A stretch of 64,000 bases of DNA, taken from the NCBI GenBank assembly GCA_963730325.1, contig CAVSRC010000019.1:310001-374000 (forward strand), in the 5' to 3' direction. The notes below the pieces were generated by a model. That model had not been told where the DNA came from and made no database searches. It worked only from the letters and a program-made list of their open reading frames with translations. The first letter of the stretch is position 1. The number at the start of each line of letters is the position of its first letter. The translations under genes were made by a program, and so were the position numbers. This document shows positions 36,223 to 45,459 of the stretch, piece after piece. This stretch comes from CAVSRC01 sp963730325 (GTDB lineage Bacteria; Pseudomonadota; Alphaproteobacteria; Rhizobiales; Kaistiaceae).

Positions 36223-36247
36223 TTGGTTAATCTTAACCAAAACTTAA
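36223..36247. promoter_or_regulatory. Palindrome with CtrA-like box
   Basis: TTGGTTAA-TC-TTAACCAA is a perfect 8-base inverted repeat (36223-36240). Its right half is also the left half of TTAA-CCAAAAC-TTAA (36233-36247), which has the TTAA-N7-TTAA spacing recognised by the cell-cycle regulator CtrA. It lies about 100 bases before the priming glycosyltransferase gene, between divergent genes. Confidence 0.5.
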
Positions 36248-36344
36248 TTCGGTGATTGCTTGTCGGTGCTTGCAAATTTTAACTATTCGGCGGCTGCGGC
36301 ACAGCTTTCCTGACCTCCGGGTCGGGCCGGAAGCGCGAATAAGA

Positions 36345-37784
36345 ATGGTTTCCGCCACCGATATCGCCGGTGCGGGTCACACCTATCGGGCCAAGCCGAT
36401 CATTCCGGCCCGGGTGGCCGCCGTCGCCCTCGCCTGCCTGGAGTTCCTTGCCCTGACGGGGACCGCCCCGGTGGCGGGCAGCGCCTATTACCTCGCCTAC
36501 TACGGCGAACTTCCCGACATCGTCTTCTATCTCGAGACCGGAGCCCTCATCGGGCTGTTCTTCGTGCTGCATCAGGCGCTGAGGGGCCAGTACCGGCTGC
36601 GCCCGGACGACTCTGGCCGCAAGAGCCTCGGCGTGGCCTTCCTGAGCTGGAACATGGCGCTGGCCACCTTCCTGCTGGTCTCGTTCCTCTTCAAGACCAG
36701 CGCGGACGTCTCGCGCGGCTCCACCGTCACCTTCTACTTCCTCGGCTTCGCCGCCGTGGCCGGCCTCCGCCTGGCCTTTGTGCTCGCGGCGCGACGCGGC
36801 TTTCGCAGCGGCTGGCTGGTCGAACACCGCGTTCTTCTGGTCGGGCTGGAATCGGAAATTGCGAGCTTCGAACGACGCTACGATCCCTCCCGCTCCGGCA
36901 TGCGGATCGCCGACATCGTCACCGTGCCGGCGACGACGGAGACCGCGCCCGCTGATCTCGCGGCGGCTGTGGCCGAAGCGGTGAAACGGGCCCGCACCCT
37001 CAACGTCGAAGACATTCTTCTGTTGTTCCCGTGGTCCTTCCGCGAGGCGATCAACACGCTCACCGAGGGGTTTCTCTCGGTGCCGGCCTCCATCTATCTC
37101 GGGCCGGAGCAGTATCTTGAGCGTTTCGGCGGCGTCGCCCTGTCCAGCCTCGGCAACGCGCCGTGCCTGCGCCTCGAGCGGGCGCCTCTCAGCCGCAGCA
37201 AGCGTGTCGCCAAGCGCCTGTTCGATATCGTCGTGGCGTCGTCGGCTCTGGTCCTGCTGTCGCCCGTCCTGCTCCTCGTGGCGGTGCTGATCCGCCTCGA
37301 CAGCCCCGGCCCTGCCCTGTTCCTGCAGCGGCGCCTCGGCTTCAACAACCGGGTGTTCCGCATCATCAAGTTCCGCACCATGACCACCATGGAAGACGAC
37401 ATGGCCCGGCAGGCCACGGCGAACGATGCGCGGCTGACGCGGCTCGGGAATTTCCTGCGCCGGTGGAACATCGACGAACTGCCCCAGCTTCTCAACGTGC
37501 TCGCCGGTACGATGTCGATCGTCGGCCCACGGCCGCATCCGCTCAAGCTCGACGACGAGTACCAGCGCAAGATCGCGCTCTACGCGCGCCGCCACAACGT
37601 CAAGCCCGGCATCACCGGCTGGGCGCAAGTCAACGGCCTGCGCGGCATCACCGATCACAGCGCGAAGATGGAAGCGCGGGTCGAACACGACCTCTACTAC
37701 ATCGAGAACTGGTCGCTGTGGCTCGATCTCTACATCATGCTGATGACGCTGGCTTCGCCCCGCGCCTATCTCAACGCGGCGTGA
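36345..37784 (+). CDS. Undecaprenyl-phosphate sugar-1-phosphate transferase (WcaJ/ExoY-like)
   Basis: Starts repeat-unit synthesis by moving a sugar-1-phosphate from a nucleotide sugar to undecaprenyl phosphate. The 479-residue protein has four N-terminal membrane helices, a soluble central domain, another helix (about 290-312, KRVAKRLFDIVVASSALVLLS) and the catalytic domain with FRIIKFRTM, WNIDELPQLLNVLAG and KPGITGWAQVNGLRG. The start at 36345 follows AATAAGA; the frame runs 31 codons further up. It follows the CtrA-like palindrome. Confidence 0.9.
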   Translation: MVSATDIAGAGHTYRAKPIIPARVAAVALACLEFLALTGTAPVAGSAYYLAYYGELPDIVFYLETGALIGLFFVLHQALRGQYRLRPDDSGRKSLGVAFLSWNMALATFLLVSFLFKTSADVSRGSTVTFYFLGFAAVAGLRLAFVLAARRGFRSGWLVEHRVLLVGLESEIASFERRYDPSRSGMRIADIVTVPATTETAPADLAAAVAEAVKRARTLNVEDILLLFPWSFREAINTLTEGFLSVPASIYLGPEQYLERFGGVALSSLGNAPCLRLERAPLSRSKRVAKRLFDIVVASSALVLLSPVLLLVAVLIRLDSPGPALFLQRRLGFNNRVFRIIKFRTMTTMEDDMARQATANDARLTRLGNFLRRWNIDELPQLLNVLAGTMSIVGPRPHPLKLDDEYQRKIALYARRHNVKPGITGWAQVNGLRGITDHSAKMEARVEHDLYYIENWSLWLDLYIMLMTLASPRAYLNAA

Positions 37785-37790
37785 GGACCG

Positions 37791-39023
37791 GTGAAGATCC
37801 TCGTCGTCCATAATCGCTATCAGCAGCGCGGCGGCGAGGACTCCGCCGTCGAAGGCGAGATCGCCCTGCTCGGCGCGGCCGGTCACCAGATCGATACCGT
37901 CTTCCTGTCGAACGACGTCATCGCCGGCCTCGGCGACAAGGTGCGCGCCGCGGTGAGCGTTGCCGACGGCCGGCTGGGGCGCGATGTCGTGCTCGATGCG
38001 GTCCGCCGCCACCGGCCGGACGTGGTCCACGTCCACAACTTCTTCCCGCTGATTTCGCCGGCCATCCACGCACGCGTGCGGGCGCTCGGGCCGGCGACCG
38101 TGCAGACCCTGCACAATTTCCGCATCACCTGCGCCGGGGCCACGCTTCTGCGCGCCGGCCGCCCGTGCGAACTGTGCGTCGGCGGATCGAGCCTGCACGG
38201 CGTCGTCCACCGCTGCTATCGCGGATCGCTGGCTGGCTCGGCGGCGCTTGCCCACATGATCGCCCACCACAGGCGCGAGCGTACCTGGCAGCGCCACGTC
38301 GACCGCTTCGTTGCCCTGTCGGATTTCGCGCGCGACATCTTCGTGCGTGCCGGCGTCCCGGCCGAGAGGATCGCCGTCAGGCCGAACGCCGTCGATGACC
38401 CGGCGCCCGTTGCCGGCGTGCCGCGTGCCGGCGTGCTCTATGTCGGCCGCCTCAGCCAGGAAAAAGGCGCCGAGGTGCTCGCGGCGGCGGCGCGCCTCAC
38501 CGATGCCGCCATCACGGTCGTCGGCGATGGGCCTCTGGCCGCCGAATTGAAGGCGCAGGCGCCCGACACGCTTGTTCTCCGCGGTGGCATGCCGCGCGCC
38601 GAGGCGCGGGCGATGATCGCGCGCGCGGCGGTGATCGTCGTGCCGTCGATCTGCTACGAAAGCTTCCCCGTCACCGTGGCCGAGGCCTTCGCCGCCGGAA
38701 CGCCGGTGATCGCGTCGCGCATCGGTGCGCTGGCCGAGATCGTCGAGGACGGGCGCACGGGCTGGCACGTGACGCCTGGCGATCCGTCCGCACTCGCTGC
38801 GGCGATCGATCGCGCGGTCGGCGATCTCGCCGAATGCGCCCGGCGCGGCGCGGCGGCGCGGGAGGTCTATCGCGCGCGCTACACCGAGCAGACCGCGCTC
38901 GCCCGCCTCGAAGCCATCTACGCCGACGCCATCGCGTCACGCCGCGCCGCCGCAGAGCCCGGCGCGGCGGGTGAAACACCCTTGTCCCTCCACCAGCCGC
39001 GGGAGAATGCCGGCCTGTCGTGA
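37791..39023 (+). CDS. GT4-family glycosyltransferase
   Basis: Retaining GT-B enzyme of 410 residues that adds a sugar to the growing repeat unit. The N-terminal domain starts MKILVVHNRYQQRGGEDSAV, and the C-terminal domain carries YVGRLSQEKGAEVLAAAA and the donor-site region PSICYESFPVTVAEAFAAG, with the E-x7-E motif of GT4. GTG start six bases after the priming transferase stop, so they are co-transcribed. A cysteine-containing insert (CAGATLLRAGRPCELC) near 110-130 is found in a subset of GT4 enzymes. Confidence 0.88.
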   Translation: MKILVVHNRYQQRGGEDSAVEGEIALLGAAGHQIDTVFLSNDVIAGLGDKVRAAVSVADGRLGRDVVLDAVRRHRPDVVHVHNFFPLISPAIHARVRALGPATVQTLHNFRITCAGATLLRAGRPCELCVGGSSLHGVVHRCYRGSLAGSAALAHMIAHHRRERTWQRHVDRFVALSDFARDIFVRAGVPAERIAVRPNAVDDPAPVAGVPRAGVLYVGRLSQEKGAEVLAAAARLTDAAITVVGDGPLAAELKAQAPDTLVLRGGMPRAEARAMIARAAVIVVPSICYESFPVTVAEAFAAGTPVIASRIGALAEIVEDGRTGWHVTPGDPSALAAAIDRAVGDLAECARRGAAAREVYRARYTEQTALARLEAIYADAIASRRAAAEPGAAGETPLSLHQPRENAGLS

Positions 39024-39194
39024 GCTAATGAATTCGCCAGCGCCGTAATTTTGTGGACGCGAACATCAGGCTTGTTCGCGCAACGAATGCCTATTGCCAA
39101 ATATTGTCTTCCTCGAGTTCGAATATCGTCTTCCGTTTTGAGGCGAACCTGTCGTGTGCCCGTCTCCGCGTTAAGCTTAACAGAAGCTTTACCC

Positions 39195-39229
39195 CGGAAT
39201 GGCAAATCGTAATTTGCCGGGCAATTCCG
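39195..39229 (+). promoter_or_regulatory. Hairpin in the leader of the epimerase-WecG fusion gene
   Basis: GGCAAAT pairs with ATTTGCC around a CGTA loop, and the outer arms CGGAAT and ATTCCG also pair, giving a 13-base-pair two-part stem 48 bases before the ATG. No T-run follows. The leader is AT-rich and also has the palindrome GTTAAGCTTAAC at 39170-39181. A regulatory RNA or protein-binding element is possible. Confidence 0.45.
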
Positions 39230-39276
39230 CTACTTGCTATTGATTATCTCTCAGTCAACAGCAGGAGGCGCACGCC

Positions 39277-41034
39277 ATGAAAACCGCGTTGGTGTTGGGC
39301 GCCGGCGGATTCATCGGCAGCCATCTCGTCACGCGTCTCAAGGGCGAAGGCTTCTGGGTCAGGGGCGCCGATCTCAAATACCCCGACTTCTCGCAGACGA
39401 CGGCCGACGACTTCATGATCGGCGACCTGCGCGACCAGGCCTTCTGCCGCAGCGTCATCGACCGCAAGTTCGACGAGGTCTATCAGCTCGCCGCCGACAT
39501 GGGCGGCGCCGGCTATATCTTCACCGGCGAGCATGACGCCGACGTCATGCACAATTCGGCGACGATCAATCTCAACGTCGTCGACCTCTGCCAGCGCCTC
39601 GGCATCGGCAATGTCTTCTATTCGTCGTCGGCCTGCATCTATCCGGAACACAATCAGGAAGACCCGGACAATCCGAACTGCGCCGAGGATTCCGCCTATC
39701 CTGCCAATCCCGACAGCGAGTACGGCTGGGAGAAGCTGTTCAGCGAGCGGCTCTATTTTTCCTACAACCGCAACTACGGCATGAACTGCCGCGTCGCGCG
39801 CTTTCACAATATCTTCGGCCCCGAAGGCACCTGGACCGGCGGCAAGGAAAAGGCGCCGGCGGCGATCTGCCGGAAGGTTGCCGAGGCCGCGGACGGCGGC
39901 ACCATCGAGATCTGGGGCGACGGGCTGCAGACGCGCTCCTTCCTCTATATCGACGAATGTCTCGATGGCGTGCTCCGGCTGATGCGCTCGCCCTCCTTCG
40001 CCGGCCCGGTGAACATCGGTTCGGAGGAGATGGTCACCATCAACCAGCTCGCCGAAATGGCGGCGGCGATCGCCGGCAAGAGCGTCACGCTCAAGCACAT
40101 TCCCGGTCCGCTCGGCGTGCGCGGACGGCGCTCCGACAACCGCCTGATCAGGTCCGAACTGGGCTGGGCGCCCTCGGCGCGTCTCGTCGACGGGCTGAGC
40201 AAGACCTACGCCTGGGTCTCTGCCCAGGTCGAGAACCGCAACAACGGGACCGGCACCCCGGAGCTGGCCAAAGGCACGGAACAGCCGGCGGAAGCCGAGA
40301 CATTCGCCCTTGCCGGCGTCAACTTCTCCTGTGTCGACCGTCCGGCCGCCGCCACCGCCTTCTTCGACCTGGTGTCGCGCCAGGCCGGCGGCTTCATCAC
40401 CGTTACCGGCGCCCACGGCATCGTCGCCGCGCAGAGCGACGCCAGGCTGCGCGACACCATCAACCAGGGCCGCCTCGCTTTGCCCGACGGCATGCCGGCG
40501 GTCTGGCTCGGACGGCTCAAGGGACGCGCGGTGGCGCGCGTCGCCGGCAGCGATTTCATCAAGGACGTGCTCGGCGACCCACGGGCGCGGACCATCCGCC
40601 ACTACTTCTATGGCGGCGCCCCGGAGCCGGCCCAGCGCATCGTCGCCAAGGCCACCCAGGTGCTCGGTCCGGCGGCGATCGCCGGCTGGTATTCGCCGCC
40701 GATGCGCGAGGCGGGCGCCCTCGAAGAGCCGGAGGTGATCGCGCAGATCGTCGCCGCCCGGCCCGACGTCATCTGGGTCGGCCTCAGCACGCCGAAGCAG
40801 GAATACTGGATGGCGAACCATGTCCGGCACTTTCCCGGCACCATGCTGGTCGGCATCGGGGCCGCGCTCGATACCTTCGCGGGCCTCCAGCCGCGCGCGC
40901 CGGCGTGGATGCGTTCCGCCGGGCTCGAATGGCTCTATCGGCTGGCCCAGGAGCCGCAACGTCTGTGGCCTCGCTACAGCCGGGTCGTCCCCGCCATGCT
41001 GCGCATCATGATCGCCGAAGCCATCCACCGTTGA
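39277..41034 (+). CDS. Fusion of nucleotide-sugar epimerase and WecG/TagA/CpsF glycosyltransferase
   Basis: A 585-residue two-enzyme fusion. Residues 1-320 are an extended SDR epimerase/dehydratase with VLGAGGFIGSHLVTRL and the catalytic SSACIYPE...YGWEK, most like GDP-mannose 3,5-epimerase. Residues about 345-585 are a GT26 family glycosyltransferase, with VTGAHGIVAAQSDARL, LPDGMPAVWLGRL and VGLSTPKQEYWM. The linker (about 320-345) is polar. There is no stop, frameshift or internal start at the junction. AGGAGG precedes the ATG. The fusion suggests the epimerised sugar is used directly by the attached transferase. Confidence 0.88.
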   Translation: MKTALVLGAGGFIGSHLVTRLKGEGFWVRGADLKYPDFSQTTADDFMIGDLRDQAFCRSVIDRKFDEVYQLAADMGGAGYIFTGEHDADVMHNSATINLNVVDLCQRLGIGNVFYSSSACIYPEHNQEDPDNPNCAEDSAYPANPDSEYGWEKLFSERLYFSYNRNYGMNCRVARFHNIFGPEGTWTGGKEKAPAAICRKVAEAADGGTIEIWGDGLQTRSFLYIDECLDGVLRLMRSPSFAGPVNIGSEEMVTINQLAEMAAAIAGKSVTLKHIPGPLGVRGRRSDNRLIRSELGWAPSARLVDGLSKTYAWVSAQVENRNNGTGTPELAKGTEQPAEAETFALAGVNFSCVDRPAAATAFFDLVSRQAGGFITVTGAHGIVAAQSDARLRDTINQGRLALPDGMPAVWLGRLKGRAVARVAGSDFIKDVLGDPRARTIRHYFYGGAPEPAQRIVAKATQVLGPAAIAGWYSPPMREAGALEEPEVIAQIVAARPDVIWVGLSTPKQEYWMANHVRHFPGTMLVGIGAALDTFAGLQPRAPAWMRSAGLEWLYRLAQEPQRLWPRYSRVVPAMLRIMIAEAIHR

Positions 41035-41081
41035 ACAGTCGCGTAATCCGAGGATGCGCAGCCGATGCAGGTTGTTGAGTG

Positions 41082-41936
41082 ATGACAAGTCCGGGCGGTC
41101 GGCTCAGCCTGATGCGCGCCCTGCGCTTTGCGCGCGGGCCGCGCCGCGCCGCCCTGACGACGCTGTCGCTCATCCGGCGGATCGCCTGGGCGCCGCCTGG
41201 CGTCTATCCGCTGTGCTATCACCACTTCACAGCCGATAGCCGGGCGAATTTCGAGCGCCAGCTCGACCACCTCGCCCGGCACGGCCGGTTCGTCGGCGCC
41301 GATCAGGCGGTCGCCATGTTGCGCTCGGGCAAGCCCGTCACGGAGCGCTTGTTCCTCGTCACCGTCGATGACGGCTATGCCGACCTCGTCGACATTGCAT
41401 TGCCGGTCCTGCTCGAGCGCGGGGTGCCGGCCATCGCCTTCATCGTCGGCTCCTGGCTCGACGATCCGCCGGAAACGGCCGGCGGACGCGCCGAGGGTTA
41501 CATGTCGCGCGCGGACCTCGAGACCTGGCGTGGCCACGGCATGGAGGTTGGATCGCATGGCGATTCCCATGCACACATGATCGGTCTGTCGGACGACGAG
41601 GCCCGCGCCGAGCTGCGCCGCTCGTCGGTCGCATTGGCGGAGGTCACCGGCGAGGCGCCGCGCCACTTCGCCGTTCCCTGGGGCAAGCCGGGCCGTGATT
41701 TCAAGCCGGAGCGCGCGTGCAGGCTGGCCGAGGCCGAGGGCTATGTCTCCCTGTTCACGACGGAGCGCGGTATCGCCACCGGCCCCGCGGACGTCGGGCT
41801 GATGCCGCGCCACGGCCTCGAGCCGGAATGGGCGGTGAGCGAACTCGACGCGCTGATGGGCGCCTCCCCTTTCAGGCGCAACGCAACGGATGGCCGGCGA
41901 CGCTGGAATGGCGAGCGATGTCGATCGTCATCGTGA
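41082..41936 (+). CDS. Polysaccharide deacetylase (NodB-like, CE4)
   Basis: A 284-residue enzyme predicted to remove N- or O-acetyl groups from a glycan. The NodB fold shows as FLVTVDDGYADLVDIALP (the first metal aspartate pair), MEVGSHGDSHAHMIGLS (the His-x3-His metal site) and FAVPWGKPGRD. No signal peptide is visible, so it may act on a cytosolic intermediate. The GTG at 41079 and ATG at 41082 are adjacent; I chose the ATG. The 3' end overlaps the next glycosyltransferase by 19 bases. Confidence 0.85.
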   Translation: MTSPGGRLSLMRALRFARGPRRAALTTLSLIRRIAWAPPGVYPLCYHHFTADSRANFERQLDHLARHGRFVGADQAVAMLRSGKPVTERLFLVTVDDGYADLVDIALPVLLERGVPAIAFIVGSWLDDPPETAGGRAEGYMSRADLETWRGHGMEVGSHGDSHAHMIGLSDDEARAELRRSSVALAEVTGEAPRHFAVPWGKPGRDFKPERACRLAEAEGYVSLFTTERGIATGPADVGLMPRHGLEPEWAVSELDALMGASPFRRNATDGRRRWNGERCRSSS

Positions 41937-43048
41937 CCGGCGCGCGGGCGCCCTATACGCACCTGCTTTACGAGGCCCTCGGCGAGGCTGCCAGCGAGCC
42001 GGTGCATGTGCTCACCTGCACCGAGCGCGAAGCGACGCGGCTGTGGCAGATCCCGCCGGCGCGGGCCTATCGCCATGCGGTGCTGCCCGGCCTCCGCGTG
42101 ACGCGCAGCCTGACCAGCACCGTCTATTTCAACCCGGCCGTCGTCTGGCGCCTGATCGCCCTCAGGCCGAGCGTGCTGATCGTCAACGATTTCTCGCCGA
42201 CCGCGGCCCTGGCTGCGCTCACCGCCCGTTGGCTCGGCATTCCGCTCGGGGTGAGGACCGACAGCGTGCCGGCGACCGACCCCGGCGCCCATTCCGCCCC
42301 GCACCGCCTTCTGCGCCGCGCCATCGTCTCGCGCTCCGCCTTCGGCATCGCCCCGAGCGCTGCCAGCGCGGAGCTCCTGCGCTCCTACGGGCTCCATGCC
42401 GAGCGCATCACCCGCACCCACTTCTTCCCCGGCTGGCAGCCGCGGCACGCTGCACCGGCGTTCGCGGACCGCGCCTTCGACCTGCTGTTCTGCGGGACGC
42501 TCGACGAACCGGTCAAAGGCGCGCTGTTCTTCAGCGATGTGGTTCTTCGCCTCGCCGAGCGCGGCCGGCGACTGGCCGTGCGGGTCACCGGAGAGGGGGC
42601 GGCACGCGGCGAAATGGAACGGCGCTTCGCAGCGGCCGGCATTCACGCCCGGTTCGACGGCTTTGTCGATCAGTCCGAACTGGAGGCGGTCTACGGCTCC
42701 GCGCGGCTCCTGGCCTATCCGAGCCGTGGCGACGTCTGGGGCATTGCCGTCAACGAAGCCATGCAATGCGGCACGCCGGTCCTGTGCTCGCCGCACGCCA
42801 CCGCCGGCAGCGAGCTGCTGGTGCCCGCCGGGGCCGGCGCGGTCGCGCCGCTCGATATCGACCTGTGGGCCGACAGGGTGACCGCGATGCTCGACGACGA
42901 AGCGGCGTGGCAGACGCAACAGGCGCATGCGCTCGACGCCGTCGGCCGCTTCAGCCTGGCAGGCTCCGTCGACCACTATTGCCGGGTCATCAGCCGCTTC
43001 GCGGCCGCGGGCGGGCAGTTCCGCCCGTCGCCGGCGCAATCGGGCTAG
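41918..43048 (+). CDS. GT4-like glycosyltransferase
   Basis: A 376-residue GT-B glycosyltransferase starting MSIVIVTGARAPYTHLLYEAL. The C-terminal donor domain includes LLFCGTLDEPVKGALFFSDVV and the motif LLAYPSRGDVWGIAVNEAMQCGTPVL. Its start lies inside the end of the deacetylase gene, so the two are coupled. Acceptor and donor are unknown. Confidence 0.85.
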   Translation: MSIVIVTGARAPYTHLLYEALGEAASEPVHVLTCTEREATRLWQIPPARAYRHAVLPGLRVTRSLTSTVYFNPAVVWRLIALRPSVLIVNDFSPTAALAALTARWLGIPLGVRTDSVPATDPGAHSAPHRLLRRAIVSRSAFGIAPSAASAELLRSYGLHAERITRTHFFPGWQPRHAAPAFADRAFDLLFCGTLDEPVKGALFFSDVVLRLAERGRRLAVRVTGEGAARGEMERRFAAAGIHARFDGFVDQSELEAVYGSARLLAYPSRGDVWGIAVNEAMQCGTPVLCSPHATAGSELLVPAGAGAVAPLDIDLWADRVTAMLDDEAAWQTQQAHALDAVGRFSLAGSVDHYCRVISRFAAAGGQFRPSPAQSG

Positions 43049-43065
43049 GGCGAGGCGAACGGCAC

Positions 43066-44133
43066 ATGCGATCGGCCATCGGACGTCTTGTGGGTTCCAG
43101 GCCCTGCCCCTCGGAAGACGCCACCGCCTTCGCGTCTCACGAGGACTATTTCGTCTGCCCCGCCGAGGACGACGCCGAATGGGAAGCGCAGTTGCTGCGC
43201 CATCCATCCCGCAACGTCTACCTGTCATGCGGGTGGGGCGCGTACAAGGCACGCCTCGGCTGGACGGTCGAGCGGCTGTTTGTGCGCAGCGGGGACGGCA
43301 CCTGTCTGGGGATGGCCCAGGTCCAGAGATACAGCAAGCTCGGATTGCAGCTCATCTATATCCATGGCGGTCCGCTCTTCTTCACCAGCGACGACACGGT
43401 AACGGAGCGGGGGCTGGAGACGCTGCTCGCCCATCTCGATCCCGGCCGCTTCGGATTCCTGATCGTCAACTATGAGCGCTTCGACACGCCGGCGGCGGTG
43501 ATGGCGCTGCTCACCAACAGGTTCGATCCGATTCTGAACCGCGCCCATCACACGCTCGTCATCGACACTGCCGACGGTCTCGATGCCCTGCGTCGCAGGC
43601 TGCGCCGGAACCGGGCCAAGCAATTGAGGAAGGGGCTCGCCAATACGCGGTTCAGAACGCGCATCGTGACCTCGGACCGGGATCGGCGCGTCGCGCTGGA
43701 TGCCTTTGCCGGGATGTACACGACCCTCGCCGTGCGCAAGCGCTTCGCCGAGGCGGTGGATATCGACGCCTTCCGGGAAACGCTGATCGACGATCAGCGT
43801 TTCGTCATGCTGGAAGTGCGCGACGGCGATCACATCGTGGCCGTCAGGATCGCCCATGTCGGTGCGGACCGGTTGACCGACTTCTTCGTCGCCTCCGACG
43901 AATCCGCGCTCAACAACGGGGTCAATACCCTCGCGGTCTGGCGCATGATCGAATACACGGCGAAAAGCGGCCTGCGTTATTACGATGCCGGCGGCTTCGA
44001 CCCGGTGGCGAGCCCCGGCGTTGCCCGCTTCAAGCGGGGGCTGGCGGGCTCCGTCGTGCAGTCCGGCCCGTTGTGGCTGTTCGACCGGTCGCGGGTCGTG
44101 CGCTTCATCGTCGGCGTCTCCCTGGTGCTGTGA
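43066..44133 (+). CDS. FemAB/GNAT-like acyltransferase of the polysaccharide cluster
   Basis: A 355-residue cytosolic protein with the double-GNAT fold of FemAB/BioF2-like proteins, seen in the N-terminal NVYLSCGWGAYKARLGWTVE and the C-terminal MIEYTAKSGLRYYDAGGFDP. Related proteins transfer aminoacyl or acyl groups to glycans or peptidoglycan precursors. It lies 17 bases after the glycosyltransferase, and its stop overlaps the flippase start (TGATG). The frame extends far upstream but only as a shadow of the preceding gene. Confidence 0.75.
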   Translation: MRSAIGRLVGSRPCPSEDATAFASHEDYFVCPAEDDAEWEAQLLRHPSRNVYLSCGWGAYKARLGWTVERLFVRSGDGTCLGMAQVQRYSKLGLQLIYIHGGPLFFTSDDTVTERGLETLLAHLDPGRFGFLIVNYERFDTPAAVMALLTNRFDPILNRAHHTLVIDTADGLDALRRRLRRNRAKQLRKGLANTRFRTRIVTSDRDRRVALDAFAGMYTTLAVRKRFAEAVDIDAFRETLIDDQRFVMLEVRDGDHIVAVRIAHVGADRLTDFFVASDESALNNGVNTLAVWRMIEYTAKSGLRYYDAGGFDPVASPGVARFKRGLAGSVVQSGPLWLFDRSRVVRFIVGVSLVL

Positions 44134-45437
44134 TGACGGTCAACGCCTCCATCATCAACAACAGGCCGCCCGGGATCCGGCACTGGCTGCTGCGTTTCGT
44201 CTTCGAGCGTCCGGCGTTGATCGCCTCGCTGGTCGACCAGGCCCTGGTCAGCGGCTTCTCCTTCATCGTCGGCATTGTGGTGGCGCGGGTCACCGGCATC
44301 GAGGAATTCGGCCGCTACGTGCTGGTGCTCGCCTTCGCCGCCTTCGCCGTGGTGCTGCACGACGCCCTGTTCGCCGCGCCGATGATGAGCTTCGCCGGAC
44401 GGCGCAAGCGGCGGTCGAAGGGTTACTATTCCGCCGTCGCCTTCATGGGGACGGTCCTGGCGGTCACCGGCGGCGTTGTCGTCACCCTCGCGCTGGTGCT
44501 GCTGTTCGGTCTCAGGGACGGCACCTGGCCCTTGCCCTTTGCGGCAGCCGCGGGCTTCCTGACCGCGGCCCAGTGCGTCCAGCTCACTGTGCGCCGCATG
44601 TCCTTTGCCCAGGGCGGCGGCATCGGCGCCGCCACGATGGACATGGCGCGCGCCGTGATCTTCGCGGCGATCTTCGCCGTCATGCTGGTCTACGGCTTCA
44701 CCATCGATGCGACCACCGTCATCGCCGCGCTTGCCGTTTCGTCGATCCTTGCCAGCGCGGCGCTTGCCGCCAGGCTCAGCCTGGCGGGCCCCTCCCGGCG
44801 CCTGCTCCGCATCACCGCCGCGATGCACTGGTCGGTGGCGCGCTGGCTGGTGGCGGTTCCGCTGATGACGCTGACGATGGATATCGTCATCTGGATCGCG
44901 ACGGGCATTCTCTTCGGTGACGACGCCGTCGGCGGCGTGCGTGCCGCCCAGTATCTCTTCGGCCCGATCCTGGTGCTTGCGGCCGCGATGGAGAACATGC
45001 TGCCGATGCGCGCGACCGCGGCGTGGACCGGCGGCGGCGTGTCGGCGCTGCGCAACTACCTGCTGCGCATCGCCATCCCGCTCGGCCTTGCCTATGCCAG
45101 TTTCCTGCTCGTCTTCATCGTGCCCGCCGAATTCTGGCTGCGCATCATCTTCGGGTCGGAATTCACCGCCTATGCCGGAATTCTCCGGGTGTTCGGGCTC
45201 GCCGTGGCCCTCGCCCTCATACGCAATCACATGGTGGTCTACTTCCGCGCCGTGCAGGACACGCGCGCGGTGTTCAATTCGGCCGCCTTTGGCGTGATCG
45301 CGATGGTGATCGTCCTGGTTCCGGTGACGGGGTTCTTCGGGCTGATGGGCGTCGCCCTTGCCGCGGTGATAGGCCAGGTGGTGGCGCTCGCCACGCTGAC
45401 CGCGGCGACCGTCCGGCATTATCGCCGCTCGCGCTGA
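44133..45437 (+). CDS. Wzx-like polysaccharide flippase
   Basis: A 434-residue membrane protein with about twelve helices, predicted to flip the lipid-linked repeat unit. The N-terminal region ALIASLVDQALVSGFSFIVGIVVARV and the following helix-rich pattern match the polysaccharide biosynthesis/MATE-like family. The start overlaps the stop of the preceding gene. Last gene of the cluster; the next gene is convergent, 22 bases away. Confidence 0.85.
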   Translation: MTVNASIINNRPPGIRHWLLRFVFERPALIASLVDQALVSGFSFIVGIVVARVTGIEEFGRYVLVLAFAAFAVVLHDALFAAPMMSFAGRRKRRSKGYYSAVAFMGTVLAVTGGVVVTLALVLLFGLRDGTWPLPFAAAAGFLTAAQCVQLTVRRMSFAQGGGIGAATMDMARAVIFAAIFAVMLVYGFTIDATTVIAALAVSSILASAALAARLSLAGPSRRLLRITAAMHWSVARWLVAVPLMTLTMDIVIWIATGILFGDDAVGGVRAAQYLFGPILVLAAAMENMLPMRATAAWTGGGVSALRNYLLRIAIPLGLAYASFLLVFIVPAEFWLRIIFGSEFTAYAGILRVFGLAVALALIRNHMVVYFRAVQDTRAVFNSAAFGVIAMVIVLVPVTGFFGLMGVALAAVIGQVVALATLTAATVRHYRRSR

Positions 45438-45459
45438 AGCGATGCCGCCTGCGCCGTCT

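Noticed and set aside
36279..38768. 829-codon open frame on the minus strand opposite the priming transferase and GT4 genes
   Set aside because: Covers two good genes on the other strand and has no family signature.
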